Of a DNA stretch of 64,000 bases, positions 23,058 to 38,000 are shown one piece after another. Position 1 is the stretch's first letter. Every line of letters starts with the position of its first letter. This DNA comes from Chamaelirium japonicum (Eukaryota > Streptophyta > Magnoliopsida > Liliales > Melanthiaceae): contig OX393549.1 in assembly GCA_947650365.1 (NCBI GenBank), positions 11,972,073-12,036,072 on the forward strand, written 5' to 3'. The translations under genes were made by a program, and so were the position numbers. The notes under the pieces were generated by a model. It had not been told where the DNA came from. It made no database searches and saw only the letters and a list, made by a program, of their open reading frames with translations.

Positions 23058-26000
23058 CTAGTGTGGCGGACAATCAACAGCCAAACAAGTTAGAGAGTGA
23101 ACACAGCTCAACCACTGCAAGATAACAGCTTTAAAATTAACAGCTAGGAATCTTGACATAGTTCCGTTCCTTCAAAGGTTGAATGTAGCCTCCGAACGGT
23201 AGCTCAGTGAAAATGGGTGCAGGATCAGTGTTAGCTACCATCCAAGTTCTAACTCCATGCAGGATAATTCTTTATAAACCTCTGTTCTTTTTCCGGGGAC
23301 TTGCAACTCCCAGGAATTGGGCCCATTCCCATATTCTTTCTCCATTAGACCACCAGATTCCATGGGATTTACAAACCTACCCACATCTGGTTTTGTGTGC
23401 AGGTACATGCTTTCACCATGAGAATTCATGTCCCACCTAAAACATACGAGTTGTATATCCCACTATATGTCCCCCATTGTTATGGTTACAAAACCAGGTG
23501 TGGGAAGCTTTGTAAATCCCATGGAACATGAACGTCTAATAGGAAGAATATGTGAAATGGGCCCAATTCTTGGGAGTTGCAAGTCCCAAGGAAAGAATGC
23601 AGCTTTAATGGAGATAACAGTTATCTTATCCAATCTAGTGCCCAAAGAAAATTGCTTATAACTAGGCTTATGTTTTAGTTTGACTACCTTCTAACACCAA
23701 TTTCATATAAGATACTGTTATAAGTTACCATCTCATCCAAACACCTAAGCTTAGGGGAATAAACAAATGGAGGTAACAAAACTTGAACCAGGACCTCCAG
23801 AATGTAACTATATTTGGGTTCCTCTCTTGGCTGGCTATACTATTGCACAAAACATTCTCGGATTGATGGTTTTAGTCCTATGTGCATTCTTTGTCGTGTT
23901 GGCATACTTCTATAACACTAAAATTCAAAGCAACACGAAGCACATCAAGTTCATCAAGAGTGCATCAAGTTGATCAAGAGTGCATCAGAAGAATCCGACC
24001 GTTGACAAGGTACAATTTGGTTTCATGTTGATCCTATAGGACTATGTTATGGGAATTGGTTATTAAATCATGTATTTGGTTTTGAATCGTGTATTGCATG
24101 GACTTAAAACGAAAAATCATTGACAAGGGACAATTTGCATTCATCTTGATCCTACAGGACTATATTATGTGAATTGGCTATTAAATCATGTATTTGGTTT
24201 TGAATCATGCATCGCATCAACTAAATTAATTAACTTGACAAGGCATCGATGTATGACATTAACTTCATTCCCTTCTTTGAAGTTTGAACCATGACACTTT
24301 ATAGGTTCTCCTTAACTATTCAATTTTTAGCTTCAGCTTTTGGACCATCAAAATCGCAACAAAATTGTCCATGCTTCCACTATCAATCAGTAGGTTATAC
24401 AATTTTCAATGAGATGTACATGTAGTGCGGAGAATATTGCGTCTCAACGACAAATCGTCGCTTGGATTCATTTTCCCTTTCTTGAGCAAATTTTGAGGAA
24501 ACATCACTCGATGAATGACCATGAGTGGTGTTTCGTGCTCATCCTCGACAATGTGTATTGGCTCAAACTCGGCCTCCTCATTATCATCTTGATCCTCGTC
24601 GTCTTCCTCATCCCATATGAGGTTGGCTTCATGACTAAACTTTAGCTTAGGACAGCCAGCCGACTTGTGCTCAGGTTGATTACACTTGAAACATTTGAAA
24701 GTGCCCGGAACTGACCCTTGTACGCCCTTTGTTTTGTTCCATGTATTCTCTTTAGGTTGGGAAGATTTATGATCAAAAGTATTTTGATTGTTGAGGGGGA
24801 TTTGTTAGGGTATGTCGACTTATTCGTGGAACTAGTCGATGTCTTGTTTCCAAACAGATTCATGGAGCCTTGACTTTCTTGGCTGGCTTATACGCATCAC
24901 TAATCCGGTACATATCGTAGAGACAAACTACTTCTTGAATTAACAGATGAAGGTCATTAACATAGCGGCTACGCTTTTCTCCTCATCTTCATGAAGATCA
25001 TTGCGTGCTTGTGTCTTATAAAACTAGTATGTGTAATCTTCTATTGATCTATTGTTTTGCCTCTAAGCAAGGTACAAAATCTCGAAATATTTCGCGAAAT
25101 ATCGCGAAATATTTCGGTTTTCCCAGACCTCGACACGAAATGTCTACTGCGATATCAAACGAAATAGAAATCACGATAATATCGCGATATATCGCGATAT
25201 TTCGCACGATATATTTGCCGGCACGAAATATCGCGATATTTCGTGGAAATTTCGAGATATTTCGGGATTTTGGCACCGAAATATTGGGACTGACTGGTTA
25301 TAAAAGGGGACTGGGGGTTTCGGTTTCAGCAGCTTATTTACATATAATAACATTTAAGTAAATGTCGTCTTACTTAATTTTTATTTTCTCCATTTACTTT
25401 AAGTTATTATATGTAAATAAGCAAATACCCCCCCATTTGATTTCAATAAAAATATCAAAAAAATCAAAAACCAAGTGAATCAAAAAGTAGGTTTTCAGTT
25501 TTAGTAGGAGAAAACAGTTTTTTCGGTTTTTCATAAAATTTGTATGTTGAGAAAAGTGGTTAAATCAACTCATTTTTAGCTCAAAAAATTCCACAAGATG
25601 TAGAACTACAAGTACATCTAGAAAACCATGGTCCGTCAAAGAAAATTTTGAATGTATAAAAACTTTTCTTTATAAAAACTCATTTTTTCAGATTTAGTAA
25701 AAAAACAGTGTTTTGCATTTCAGCATAATTTTTGTACGATTTCAAACTTGCACAACTTTCTTGTTTTAAGTCCATTTTCAAAATCGTTTGAAGCATTAAT
25801 TTAACAATCAACTAATCTTTATTTTGGAAATATTTTTCTCCACAAAAAAGATTAAAAACCATTTAAAAAACATAGATCAAAACAGGTTCAAACAAGACTG
25901 CACAAGACTCACAGACTCAAATGCAAAATACATGCTTTGTGATGCTCTACACCCGTAGATAGGGTATAAATATTATCTAAGTGTTCTAAAACGTGTATCT

Positions 26001-29000
26001 ATACTTAGTTTATGACTATCCAGAGTTTCATTCAAAAATTCCATTAAAAAATCAATATTTCCACCATTTCCATCAAATCACAATATTTCCACACTGTCGA
26101 AATATTTCCACGAAATATTTCCATTTTCCAGGAGGTCGAAATATTGACCGAAATGGAAATTTCGAACCTTGCCTCTAAGTTCTAGAACTTTTGAAACATG
26201 TTTAACTTATAATCATAAGGAAGAAACTTTTCACTCACCTTTCCTTTCATGTGTTACCAAGAACCTATCTTGCAATTTCCTTTTCGGACCTGGGAGGTTT
26301 GGAGTTGCTTTCACCAGATTAAAGCACGACCCTTTAATTTGAGGCTAACATATTTGACTTGTTTATCCTAGAGGAGTTCTTTCCACTCGAATAATTGATC
26401 GATCTTATCTTCCTAGTCGAGAAACTCTTCAGGATCCATGCGGCCTTTAAAGTCCCTGACATCAACTTAATCCCATGATACCATCTCTTTTGTGTTGTGT
26501 TCTCTCCTCTCATCCTCGCTAACGCCAATTTTGCCTTTGAGGAATTGCTTCCCCAACACTCATCTCTCCACTATCAAAATCAATGATAAGCTGGTTACGA
26601 TTTCTACGCTCTTGATTGCGAAGAGGTGGAATTTGGAAATTAGTTAACAATTGCGTGACTTGGTTGAGTTGGGCCTAAAATTGATTAATAAAAGTTTATT
26701 GTTGTCCAATGGTCTCTTGCCAAGTAGGCGTTAGGTTGTCATAATTTGGATTTGGGACTGGATTCAGGTTTTGACCATCCATGGAAACTTGCCCGAGGAT
26801 TGATGACATCTTTAAAAAAAATTGAGGAATTTTTTATTGGCTTTCTTTTTAGGTCTCCTAATACCGAACAAGTCAATAACGGTTTCCTAGTAGCCGTATG
26901 CACACACTATATATGAAAAAGATTTTTTTTTCAAAAAACATACATGAATATGGATGTCGTACGAATAAAAATAAAAAATAAAAACATGGCAACAAGCATA
27001 CAACGATGAAGTGCATGCAATCCTAGGAGCAAAACTTGCTCTGATCCTAAATAATGCAATCTGGGTTGCGAAACATGAAAGCCAAGTTAAAGTTAAAATA
27101 TTTTATGATATTTTTAGGATATTTAAATAAGAAATTCAGCATTTACGAACCGTCTAAAAATATATTTTAATTAAAATCTAGCAACCTGATCAATATAGTA
27201 TGCTTATAAGATGACAAATAAAGAAAGCAAAGCAATAGGATTAAATCATAACTCAAAACAACCTTGCAAATAATAAATTCAGTATATATAAGCTCGTGCA
27301 AAAAGAAAGCAACGCATAGATGATGTTACCAACGATTACCAAGTCAAGCCACACCTCTAACAAAGATGATGGACGAGTACTGATTCAAAGCAAAAGATAC
27401 AGCTATGAAAGTTTATGGGAAAATACCAATGAAAGATGATCTAATCTAAGGGCAAAAAGATGTACCAACGAAAGCAAACTCCTTTGCGAAAGATCGCTCC
27501 ATCGAAGAAGAGGAAGTGGCGAAGAGGTAGAAGGTGGCAAGGAAGACATAGACGAGACGTTGGAAGTAATCCATGAGGAGGTGTCGAAGCCAAAGAAGCA
27601 CTCTTCTTCACAAGATCTCTCAAAGAGCAGCTCGATCTCAATTTCAACATATCCTTTTCTAAGGTTTCTCCATCCTTTTATGGACAAAGGGACAACCGAT
27701 CAATGAAATACGCAAGGGCAAGAGAATCCAAAAGAAATGATGAGAAGCAAGAAAGAAGGGTCGGCGGAACTATTCCCATGCGTTTCATTTCGCATGCGTG
27801 GAAGAGAAGGAAAAACAGGAGAAAAAAGAGGAACGTACGGTCCTAATGCCCTTAGGAAAAGTTTCCGCTTAGGAGAGAGAAAACGGGAGGAGAGGGGGTC
27901 GTGATCTGTTTCACACAAATCTCGCATGGGATTTTTGTGCCGTGAAAAAAGAAGTTACAGGCCTGCACAACCTCTCTTTTCTTGCTATGGGCACCCCCAT
28001 CCGCATAGACATTAAGCCTTGTGTAGGTTTTTAAAAAATAAGGACACCCTCCCATTTAGGCTTTTAATGGCTTGCTGATCTCCACCATCGGATGCATTAT
28101 CCGATGCCTCATGTCATCCTGCATGGCAAAATTTTATTCATAACTTAAAACAAAAAAAATAAGTGGGCTAACTCAATAGTTGGGTCGGGTGGGTCAACCC
28201 CGCACAGTAAGCTAGCAATATGCCAAATGTTGTAACTAACTATCTGGTCATCCGATCTTCAACCGGAGATAGGTGATGGAACCACAAAAATAAATGCGTA
28301 CAAACTAAAGCATAAAAATTAAGATCAAATTATGTTTATAGCGTGATCCGGCTACATCAATGATCCACCTTGAGTTTGAGGGGGGGGTGTCGGAGTGTAT
28401 ATATACTTAGCCTTGTATAGGTTAGATTAATCTTTTCTTGGGGTATGTTCACCTTTGGTTACCCCTTCATATGTATCCTTTCACTATCAACATTCTCTCT
28501 CTTTCCATTTCTAGATCTATCAAAGATGAAGAGCAGAATGGAAAACTACAAAGTTTTAATCAGGCTCTTTGTATGATCATGAGATCATAAAATAGATAGT
28601 TAACAGAAAAGGTTATGAAGAAGAGTAGAATGGAAAACTACAAACTTCTAATCAGGCTCAGTATGTTCATGAGATCATAAACTAGATACTTACGAGAAAT
28701 TTTTTACGAAACCATCCTTGTATAGTTAGTTCATAACGGGTTCATAAACTTTCCTACTTGTTCAGTTGTTCCTTATTAACAAAACAATCATCTACCTGTT
28801 GCACATCTCACCCACTGTGAGCTTAAAGATTCCTTCACCACTGGCCTTGAGAGTTCGCCGTAGGTCCCCATCTGTAAAGGTCCCAATCAAATGATGTTTG
28901 TCATCAACGACAAGCAGACAACCACACCCTTTACTTGTTAGCTCTGTTAGTTGGTCCATTATCATGTCCCCTTCTTTACAGACGGGAAGATCCTCCTGCT

Positions 29001-32000
29001 TCTTCATGACATCTTTCACCTGCATACGAAAGGTTAAACCTGGTATCATATTTTTGTAAAGCTGAAAAGAGTAAGCCCTGAATAATTGGAGTTACAATAC
29101 TTTTGATGCAGGGCATAAGCAGCCAATGTTAGTCTAGTTAGCTAATATTTGTGAATTTGACAATTTCTACCCACATCAATCCAAAATCTAAGACAAACCA
29201 TCGACACATTTATGAAAAGTACTAGATCATCAAAGATCATTAATAAAACTAAGTAAACAGAGGAAGAAAAATAAGTGAGAAAAGCCTAAATCCCCAACAA
29301 ATGCTCTGCGTATTATTAACACGACAACAATCAATCAGTACCAACTACCAATGATGATGGTGGATTGTTCAGTTGCTTGGTGTCATTACTCGATTAACAT
29401 ATGCAGATAGCCAGATACCCAAAAATGATGATATATTAACAATCAACTGAACAATGATGTACTCACCACATAAAATATCTACCATGATGCTGACTATCCC
29501 ATCTTAATTCCAGAAAGTAGCCAAAGATTAGGTCTAATAAACACTAAACAATCTTAAGACAACGAATTTTACTCTCAGAAAAGAAATTTGATTCCATACT
29601 TCTGTCAGGCAGATAAGGATCTAAGTTTTTAATTGAAGTGTATCTTCAGTTCATGATTAACACGAAACTCATTCATTTAAATCAGAGAAATGCGAACCTA
29701 TATTCCAAAAAGAATATCTATATCAACTGGCATTCCTTACAGTATCCAAAGTAAAGACACCATATTCTATCATTCATCAACAAGCAAAGCAATATCAATT
29801 TCATCCTTTTCAGATAATTCCAGGGTCTGCTCTTGAACAATAAGAAACCCTTAAATACAATAAAACAAGCAAAACGAAATCCAGTTACCCTTGAGACATG
29901 ATTATGGAGCCTATTTTAAAATACCATATATGCAACAAAACAAAATTTTAACTGAATCATTAATATTACAAGAAAAAGAGAAGCCACACTAGTTCAATTT
30001 TTTTGAATAAAGATCTTTGGCATTACAGTAAAGTTTCACCATATAGGCATATACCCACATTCAGAACTTACTTTTTATCGTTAAGTAACAATATGTAAGA
30101 AAGGCATAGCAACAGATCTTGGGATTAAATGGAAGTTAAAATAGTATGCAAAAATATTAGAAAAATGCCCACATTCAGAACTTACTTTTCATCGTTAAAT
30201 AACAACATTTAATATGAAAATAAAAGGCATAGAAACAGATCTTGGGATTAATATAGGCGTGTGGAATACCGTTAGACTTCATAAGCTGTATTAGCATGTA
30301 CAAACTAGGGTATTCCGTAGAAATAATTACAAAAGGATGATGATTATTGATGGCCATGTCTTATAGTCCTATGCCATGTATCATCCATGGAATAGGTATT
30401 GGTAACGAACCAAACGCTCTTCGAAACATAAGATAAACCATCCAAACATTTCCAAAGCAAAGAAACTCAAAAATCTCTGCAGTAAGACGAATTGAGTAGA
30501 GGAGAAATAGTACATGGAGATTTTCCTAAAACCCTGATAAGAATTTCCACTATTTATTAACACAACAAAATGAACAGTTGTTGACTTTGTGTAAAGTCCA
30601 TTTTGCTTTGTAGTTTCCTACCACATAATAATGGTCATCATTACTGAAATGGCAGGCAAGCAAGGAAATCATGTATTCAAAGCCATTTTTGCAACCTATA
30701 TTCAAATGACCTACAAACAATGTGGTGTGACACCGGCCTATTTCGCCCGGAATTGACTAGTGTGTACGCACGGAGGATAGCCCAATCGCTTGGGCTATGG
30801 CTTGAAGACACCCGTTGGCTATTATTTATCGTGCTCTCTTGACTATAGGCCGACCGCAGCCACCAGCCAGCCACCTACCGGCAACCGGACAGCCGACTGA
30901 TAGCCCTCCAGTCCCGACCGGCCTCCTATGACCTGCATTTGACCCTACTAGTACCCGCGGGCCCTATTCTGCTGATGTGTTGAGTCTGTTTACCACGAAT
31001 TCGTCTAGATCATTCCTGAATTCCTCTGACAACGTCCACTTCATCCAGGGTTGGTCTTTCTTCAAGCATTTAATCCTTATGATTTAATTTAATCATTTTG
31101 ATAAATCATAACCGCGAGTCCTAAATCTAAATTTATTTGCTATTATCACTGCTTGGTTTGAATAGTCCCTTAACATTACATAAGCCTATGACTTTCTTCA
31201 TTTTTGATATTGAACTCAGGGTTTCAAATCTTAGCCGATACCGGTACGTACCGGTTTTGGTCGGGCCAAGCTGAACATCCGGGACCGAAACCAGACTGAA
31301 CCGGCCGGTACCAAACCATACCGGACCGAACCGGCCGAGTCAGGTAGGTATCGACCGGTACGAACCGGTACCGGTTGGTTCAGACCCTACCCAACAGCAT
31401 TAGTGGGGTGGGTGGGTTTTGGATGATTTTTTTTTGTTTTTTTCCCTTAGATTCCTCCCTCCACATGGCTGAACATGCATTCCCAGCCATTGCATGTGGA
31501 GGGGGGGGCATTATTAGCTTTGGTCCCTCCAAAGTCTTTTATTTATTAAGTGGGAGGAGGGATATTAAGGCTATATAAACCCCCCCAAACCTATTCCATT
31601 TCACCACCATTCACCAATATCATCAGTATCACTACTCCGCCACTCTCGAGTCTCCACATTACACAACTTGCAAAGTTGCAAGAAAAGAGAGGAGAGAAAG
31701 TAAAATGAGAGAAGAAAGGAGAGGAAAGAAAGAGAAGAAAAAAAAAGAGATAAGAGAGAAGCGTGAGAAAAGAGAGGAGAGAAAAGAGAGAAAAGAACGG
31801 CACGACGAGGCGACAAGCGGCACACTGGCACGAGCCGACAACGCCGACGAGCGACGCTGACGACGAGGTCACGACGAGCGGCACGAGCAGCGACAACTAA
31901 CAAGTAACAAGGCGACGTCGCAACGAGTGGCACGAGCACGAGCGGCACAAGCGGGCGAGCCGATGACAAGGTGACATCGCGACGAGCGACGAGCCGGCGA

Positions 32001-35000
32001 CAAGGAGACGTCGCAACGAGCAGCACGAGGCGAGCGACACGAGTGATGAACCAAGTGACCGAGTCACCCGACACGAGTCAACGACAATCCAAGAGTCCAA
32101 CGACTCCGACACCGACAGGTAAATTTCTTTGCTCACTTTGGTTCACTTTTGCTACATAGAAACTAGAAAGTAATTTTGCTCACTTGTTCACGCCTCCGAC
32201 ACTGACAGTCTTGTGGCTCAGTTAGGTCTCTATTGTCCAATGACTCCAATCATTCACCTCGGGGAGTGGTGATTCGACAATAGTTGACAAGTTCATCAAG
32301 ATTCTTAATCATACACCTCGAGGAGTGGTGCTTGTGAATCTTGATGAATGATGAATCCAAGATTCTAAAGTCTGAAGTCATAAGATATGACTCATAAGTC
32401 ATAAGTTCTAAGACTCCTAAGTTCCTAACTACTGAGTTCTAACTTCTGAGATTCTAAGACTCATAAGTCATAACTTCATAAATCATAAATCATTATTCAT
32501 ATATTATAAATTTATAACTCATATGTCATATCACAATTCATAAATCATAAATCATAACTCATAACTCATAAATAATAAGTTAAAGAGTCATAAGACTCAT
32601 AAGTTCATAACTCTAAAATCTTAATTCCTAAACCAAAGGGCCTAAACCCTAAAGCCCTGGCCCCTAAATAGTCTTGCTCCTGAGTCCTGACTCTTGACCC
32701 TAAAATTGCTAAACCTAAAAGTTCTAAAAGGTTAAAAGCCTAAAACTAACCCTGGCGGCCTAGCCTAAGCCCTAACTCCTAAGTCCTAACTCCTAAGGTC
32801 CCTAAATGCCCTAAACTAAGGCCCTAAAGTAGTCTAATATTTATTTTTTAATTTTTTAGAATTTTTAAAGATTTTTTAAAAAATATTTAAAATTTTTTTA
32901 CAATATAAAAAAATAAAAAAAAAGGATGGTACTGGTTCAACCGGAACCGGCCGGTTCGAACCGGTTTGGCGCCGGCCGATACCAGTACCAGTATCCGAGT
33001 TTTAAACCTTGATTGAGCCAACTCATTAGTTGAAAACCTTTCGAGGTGTCTAGACCCAAGGTTCGAAATCTCCATTTCGGTGGAAATTTCGACCTTCTGG
33101 ATATGGAAATATTTCGTGGAAATATTTCGACAGTGTGGAAATATTGCAATTTTGTAGAAATGGTGGAAATATTGATTTTTTGATGGAATTTTTTAGTGAA
33201 ACTCCGGATAGTCATAAACCAAGTATAGATACACACTTTGGAACACTCAAATAATATGTCTACCCTATCTAGGGGTGTAGAGCTTCACATAACATGTATT
33301 CAATGTATTGAGTCTGTGAGTCTCGTGCAATCTTATTTAGTTCGGCTTCGATATATATTTTTCAAATGTTTTTTAATCTTTTTTTTGGATAAAAATATTT
33401 TTGAAATAAATATTAGTTGATTGTTAAAATAATGTTTCAAACGATTTTGAAAGTGGACTTAAAACAAGAAAGTTATGCAAATTTGAAATTGTGCAAAAAT
33501 TATGCTGAAATGTGAAACACTGTTTTTTTACTAAGTCTGAAAAAAAGAGTTTTTATATAGAAAAGTTTTTATACATTCAAAATTTCCTAAGACGGACCAT
33601 GGTTTTCTAGATGAACTCGTACTTCTACATCTTGTGGAATTTTTTGAGCTAAAAAGGAGTTGATTTAATCACTTTTCTCACCATGTAGATTTTATAAAAA
33701 TCCATAAAAACTGTTTTCTCCTACTAAAATTGAAAGTTTACTTTTTGATTCCTTTGTTTTTTTATTTTTTTGATATTTTTATTGAAATCAAATGGGGGGG
33801 TATTTGCTTATTTACATATAATAACTTAAAGTAAATGGAGAAAATAAAAATTAAGTAAAACGACATTTACTTAAATGTTATTATATGTAAATAAGCTGCT
33901 AAGAACCAGGCCCCCCAGTCCCCTTTTATAACCAGTCAGTCACAGAATTTCGGATAAATTTCGCGAAATTTTTCAAAATTTTTCCGAAATTTCGACAAAA
34001 TCTCGTGATATTTCGTGGAGATGGAAATATTTCGTGGAAATATCGCGATATTTCGCGAAATCGCTCGATATTTTGACATTTTCAGTTATGCTCGAGATTG
34101 CAGGTGCTATTTCGTATCGGGTTTTCATTTTTCCGATATATTTCGCGATATTTCGCGAAATATATCGATTTTTTGTTCCTTGTCTAGACCCGACTTTGAT
34201 AGTCCGAGTGCCCAGTCCCCCAGGAGTTTCTCAAGTCCCAAACGATCATTATCTTTTGTCTTCTGAAATGTTCACTCACTATCAGCACTCATTTATACTA
34301 TCAATTTTTTAGTCTTTCTCATATCGTTGGTGCTAGTCGCAAGAACCTAATTTTTATTATTAATATTAATCGACTTGCTTAATTCCTGACATCATTAATT
34401 TGCATGAGTGTCTTGCTCCTGCATCATTTTTGGAATCAAAGCAAGGTTAGACTTAGTGTGCCTGCTTGATCACTCTGACTTTCATTCATGTTGAGATGGC
34501 AAAACCCAGCATGTCCACATAAATTGTCAAGGCTTTAGTCGAGTTGGGTGATAAGGTCTCTAGTCTGGAATTGCAGACCGATAAGCTAGATCGCGAGCTA
34601 GGGATCGATACTTGTAGAATCTCCACTTCAGCTAGTCGAGACCTACCCCATATTGAAAGCCTTGCAAGATATATGCAAGAATGACAGTTATGGACACACC
34701 CATGAGAAGAAGAGTAGCACCACTACCCATGGATACCCCATCATACAAAGAAAGGGAGTCTACTAGTCAGGACCCACTCGAGGCCCAGGATGTTCCTTCC
34801 ATAGGAAAGGGCAAAGTCAAAGAGACGCTTCATACTCTCCGTCGACAACCTTTGTTGCCTCACGAGTTTGCATAGACATTTCCACCGTTCCACCCCCTGA
34901 GAGTCCTCCGAGTGAGGTAGTCCCCCGAGGATACTGTGTTTGCACCTTTAGTCACCACTACACAGCTAAGTCCTCCCAAAGAGATTAGTTATGGCCCCAT

Positions 35001-38000
35001 AGTTTCCCAGATTCCTCTGACAGTGTCCACTTCATCTAGGTTTGATCTTTCTAATCTTTCTTCGAGTCTATAATCCTTTATTTGATAAATCATAATCCTG
35101 AGCCCTCGATCTAAATTTATTTGATACTATCAAAGCTTGGTTTGACTAGTCCCTTAATATTACATGAGCATGTGACTTTCTTCGCTTCTGCTATTGAGTA
35201 AAATCATTGGCTGAAAGCTCTTCGAGGCCTCTAGACCAAACTTTGTAAGTCAAACTGCCCAAGCCCCTGGGAGTTTCTCAACTCCCAAACGGTCGTTATT
35301 TTTTCAGTCTTATGAAAAGTTCACACTCACCATCTGCACTCGTCTATAATTCCATAACTATTAATTTTCTAGTCTCTCATATTGTTGGTGCTAGTCACAA
35401 GAACCTAATTTTTATAATTAATACTAATCAACTTGCTTAATTCTGACATCATTAATTTGTACAAGTGTCCCGCATCATAATGTACCACTCAACTTGCAGT
35501 TTGGACTCACTTCGCACAAAAAAACTAAGGATAAAATAGTCTCCCTTCATTGCACAATGTATTACTTAGGTCCAAAGCCAATATCAGTGACTGGAAGTCA
35601 TTAACAAAGCAACTCAAACAATAAAATGAATCATAATTTTATAGGGCTCCCAATTTTGAATGGTTTAGAATGTTGGGTCATAAAGTGAGCTCAAGATACT
35701 AGGATAGGTGTAGGTACAGATGACTGATGAGGATGTTGAGATAAGTGTATGTAATAGCTAGGAAGGATAGGGTGCAAAATAAATCAATTAAAATAGGTTT
35801 AAGGATTGCACAAAAGTAGTACAAAGTGATTGGGAACATATTAAGATAGAACGTCAATAACCAACATAGAGCATAGATGGACTTTGATAAGGAGAATCTC
35901 AGGTTATGTGGACGAGTCAATAAAGAGAAAGGAAATACCTAAAACAACATGGATGAAATTTGTTAGAAAATATATGGAGAAGATATCTGGCTATCGCAAT
36001 TCGTAATCAACAAACTAACCCCTATGACGCAACGATAACAAAAAACAACCTTCAATAGGAATGAGTTGAAAAGAAGGATCCATAAATGATAAATCTGATC
36101 TTAAATAGATGGGACAAGGCCTAGACCCATGGCTATGCTTACGGCTGCAATTGTAAGATCCAATAAAACACTAAATATAAGTGGATCAAACTACAATAAA
36201 CAAGACAAGCAACTCAACAAACAGATGACCAAGTTCCCAATACTTGACTAATATAAAGCAAATGGATGTTTCCCTATCGGAAGGAGACTTCCTCCAAAAT
36301 TAAGATCCCTCTTAAAATTGTTGTTGTTAATGTAAACTATTAGATTTTCCTCTTTATGGAGGATCTGCCCTCGGGCATTAAATTACCTAAAAGATACCAA
36401 CTAGTTCTTCACATGGAAATAAAGATAACAGTTGAAACAATAATAACAATCTTAAAAATATATACCAATTAAGAGTAGAATCTCAACAAAATGTGAGCCC
36501 AAAATAAGAAAAAGGAATAAGTGATTCAGGTAAAAGACTACATGAGGCATTATGCACAATGTCAAAAGCACAGAAATTCATATGTTATCGTCATCAACAA
36601 GCAAAGCCAAGTCAGTTTCATCCTCGAGAAATAATTAAAGAGCCTACCCTTAGTCTTAGGGGAACCCAAAAAAAAAATTCATGCACAAGAAAGGAAACAA
36701 GCATTGTATGCAGATCTTACTATAAAATTGCAAGGAAACGGTAAAACTATTCCTTTCTAGGGAGAGAAGGCAACGAATTTGACGAATATAAGTCAAGAAT
36801 CTAAATGGTTGTAATTCCAAGATGGGGCATGATGAGGTATCTTGAAGATGAGGCTCTTCCCGATCTTTTAAGTGAGGTGGTTGGCTACATATTGTTCCTT
36901 GATCAGCTTCTGCGCACCCATCATCACGACGGTGACCATGTCCCAAAAACCATTTGGATGGCAATAGAACTAACGTGAGCGAGATTGAAGGGTCAAAACT
37001 CGCACTTGAGGGGGAGGGGGACGTTCATATCACAAAGACAGCAAGGGGGCAGCCCTCGACGGAGGTAAGGGAGATCAAAAATGCACCCTTGGAAGGGGCA
37101 CAGGGATGAAAGCGAGGAGCTCATCGGAGGATCCGGACTTGGAGACGAGGACTAGGATGTCTCTAGGGAAAAGGCTGTAAATAAATCTTCTTAAAGGCTC
37201 CCCGCACTATGCAAATATAGTTTCAACTATGCAACCACTTGTGCATCGACAATGACACTTGCACACCGATGACTCTTCACTGTGCAAAATACAATTGCAC
37301 CTGTGCAGCCGCTTTTCCATTCCAAGATGTAATCTTAGGCTAACTATATCCCTTTAATCAAGGTATAGTGTTCCCTTCAGACCTAGATAAATTCATATTT
37401 CTAACTGAAGTATAGAAAAGAGAAAGAGGAAATCAGATATTAAGTTCTAACATGGTATCAGAGGCCTCTGATGGCACCGTGGAAGGCGTCCATGGGTAAG
37501 AGGAAGGTGGAGCGGAGGAGGCAAAGGAAGGCGGTGGTTTGGGAGAGCTTCTGCGCGACGAGGCCGGCCTTGCCAACCCCTAAGAAGATGGCGGCTCCGA
37601 TGGCGTCAAGGTGGGCCTGGGAAAATGCTTGAGCCTGAGAGAGGTTCGGGTGGTCAAAGAAATGGTTCATGTGGCGCTGTTGTGACCGGAACAGTCGGCC
37701 CAGCTTATCGACATCTATATCCACCTTCCAGGATTTGGGAGTGGTAGCAAGAAATGCATGGTAGCTAGTGTTGGAGGACTGGTAATGAAAATCAAGAAGC
37801 TAAAACCAATTTCCAATAACGGGTGTTGAAGCCCACAATAACAAGTGACTATCGATGCAATCAATCTCCAACAATAGTAGTAGAAAGATTGCTTTACTAG
37901 ATATTAGTCGTGTTAAATTTTAAAGTGAAACCATTTGCACCATGTTGGGCATTGGAAGCGACATTAGTTGCAGATTCTGGTGGAGTCAATTAGAATCCAT

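Larger units (their letters stand above)
30726..35476 (+). mobile_element. LTR-retrotransposon relic in SETH3/KdsD intron 1
   Basis: A 5' LTR starts near TGTGACACCGGCC and ends in GCATCA near 34427, followed by a primer-binding-like GGAATCAAAGCAAGG. About 570 bp of internal sequence remain (MAKPSMST-like start, then stops). A 5'-truncated second LTR spans about 35006-35476 and parallels the first (CTCTGAC..GTCCACTTCATC, GCTTGGTTTGA, CTCTAGACC, CCCAAACG). The first LTR is inflated by two hAT-like insertions. No pol is seen. Confidence 0.7.

Noticed and set aside
24400-24660. Plus-strand open frame 24409-24645 as a membrane protein
   Set aside because: Hydrophobic run is antisense of the acidic stretch before the gypsy CCHC knuckle, which explains the region.
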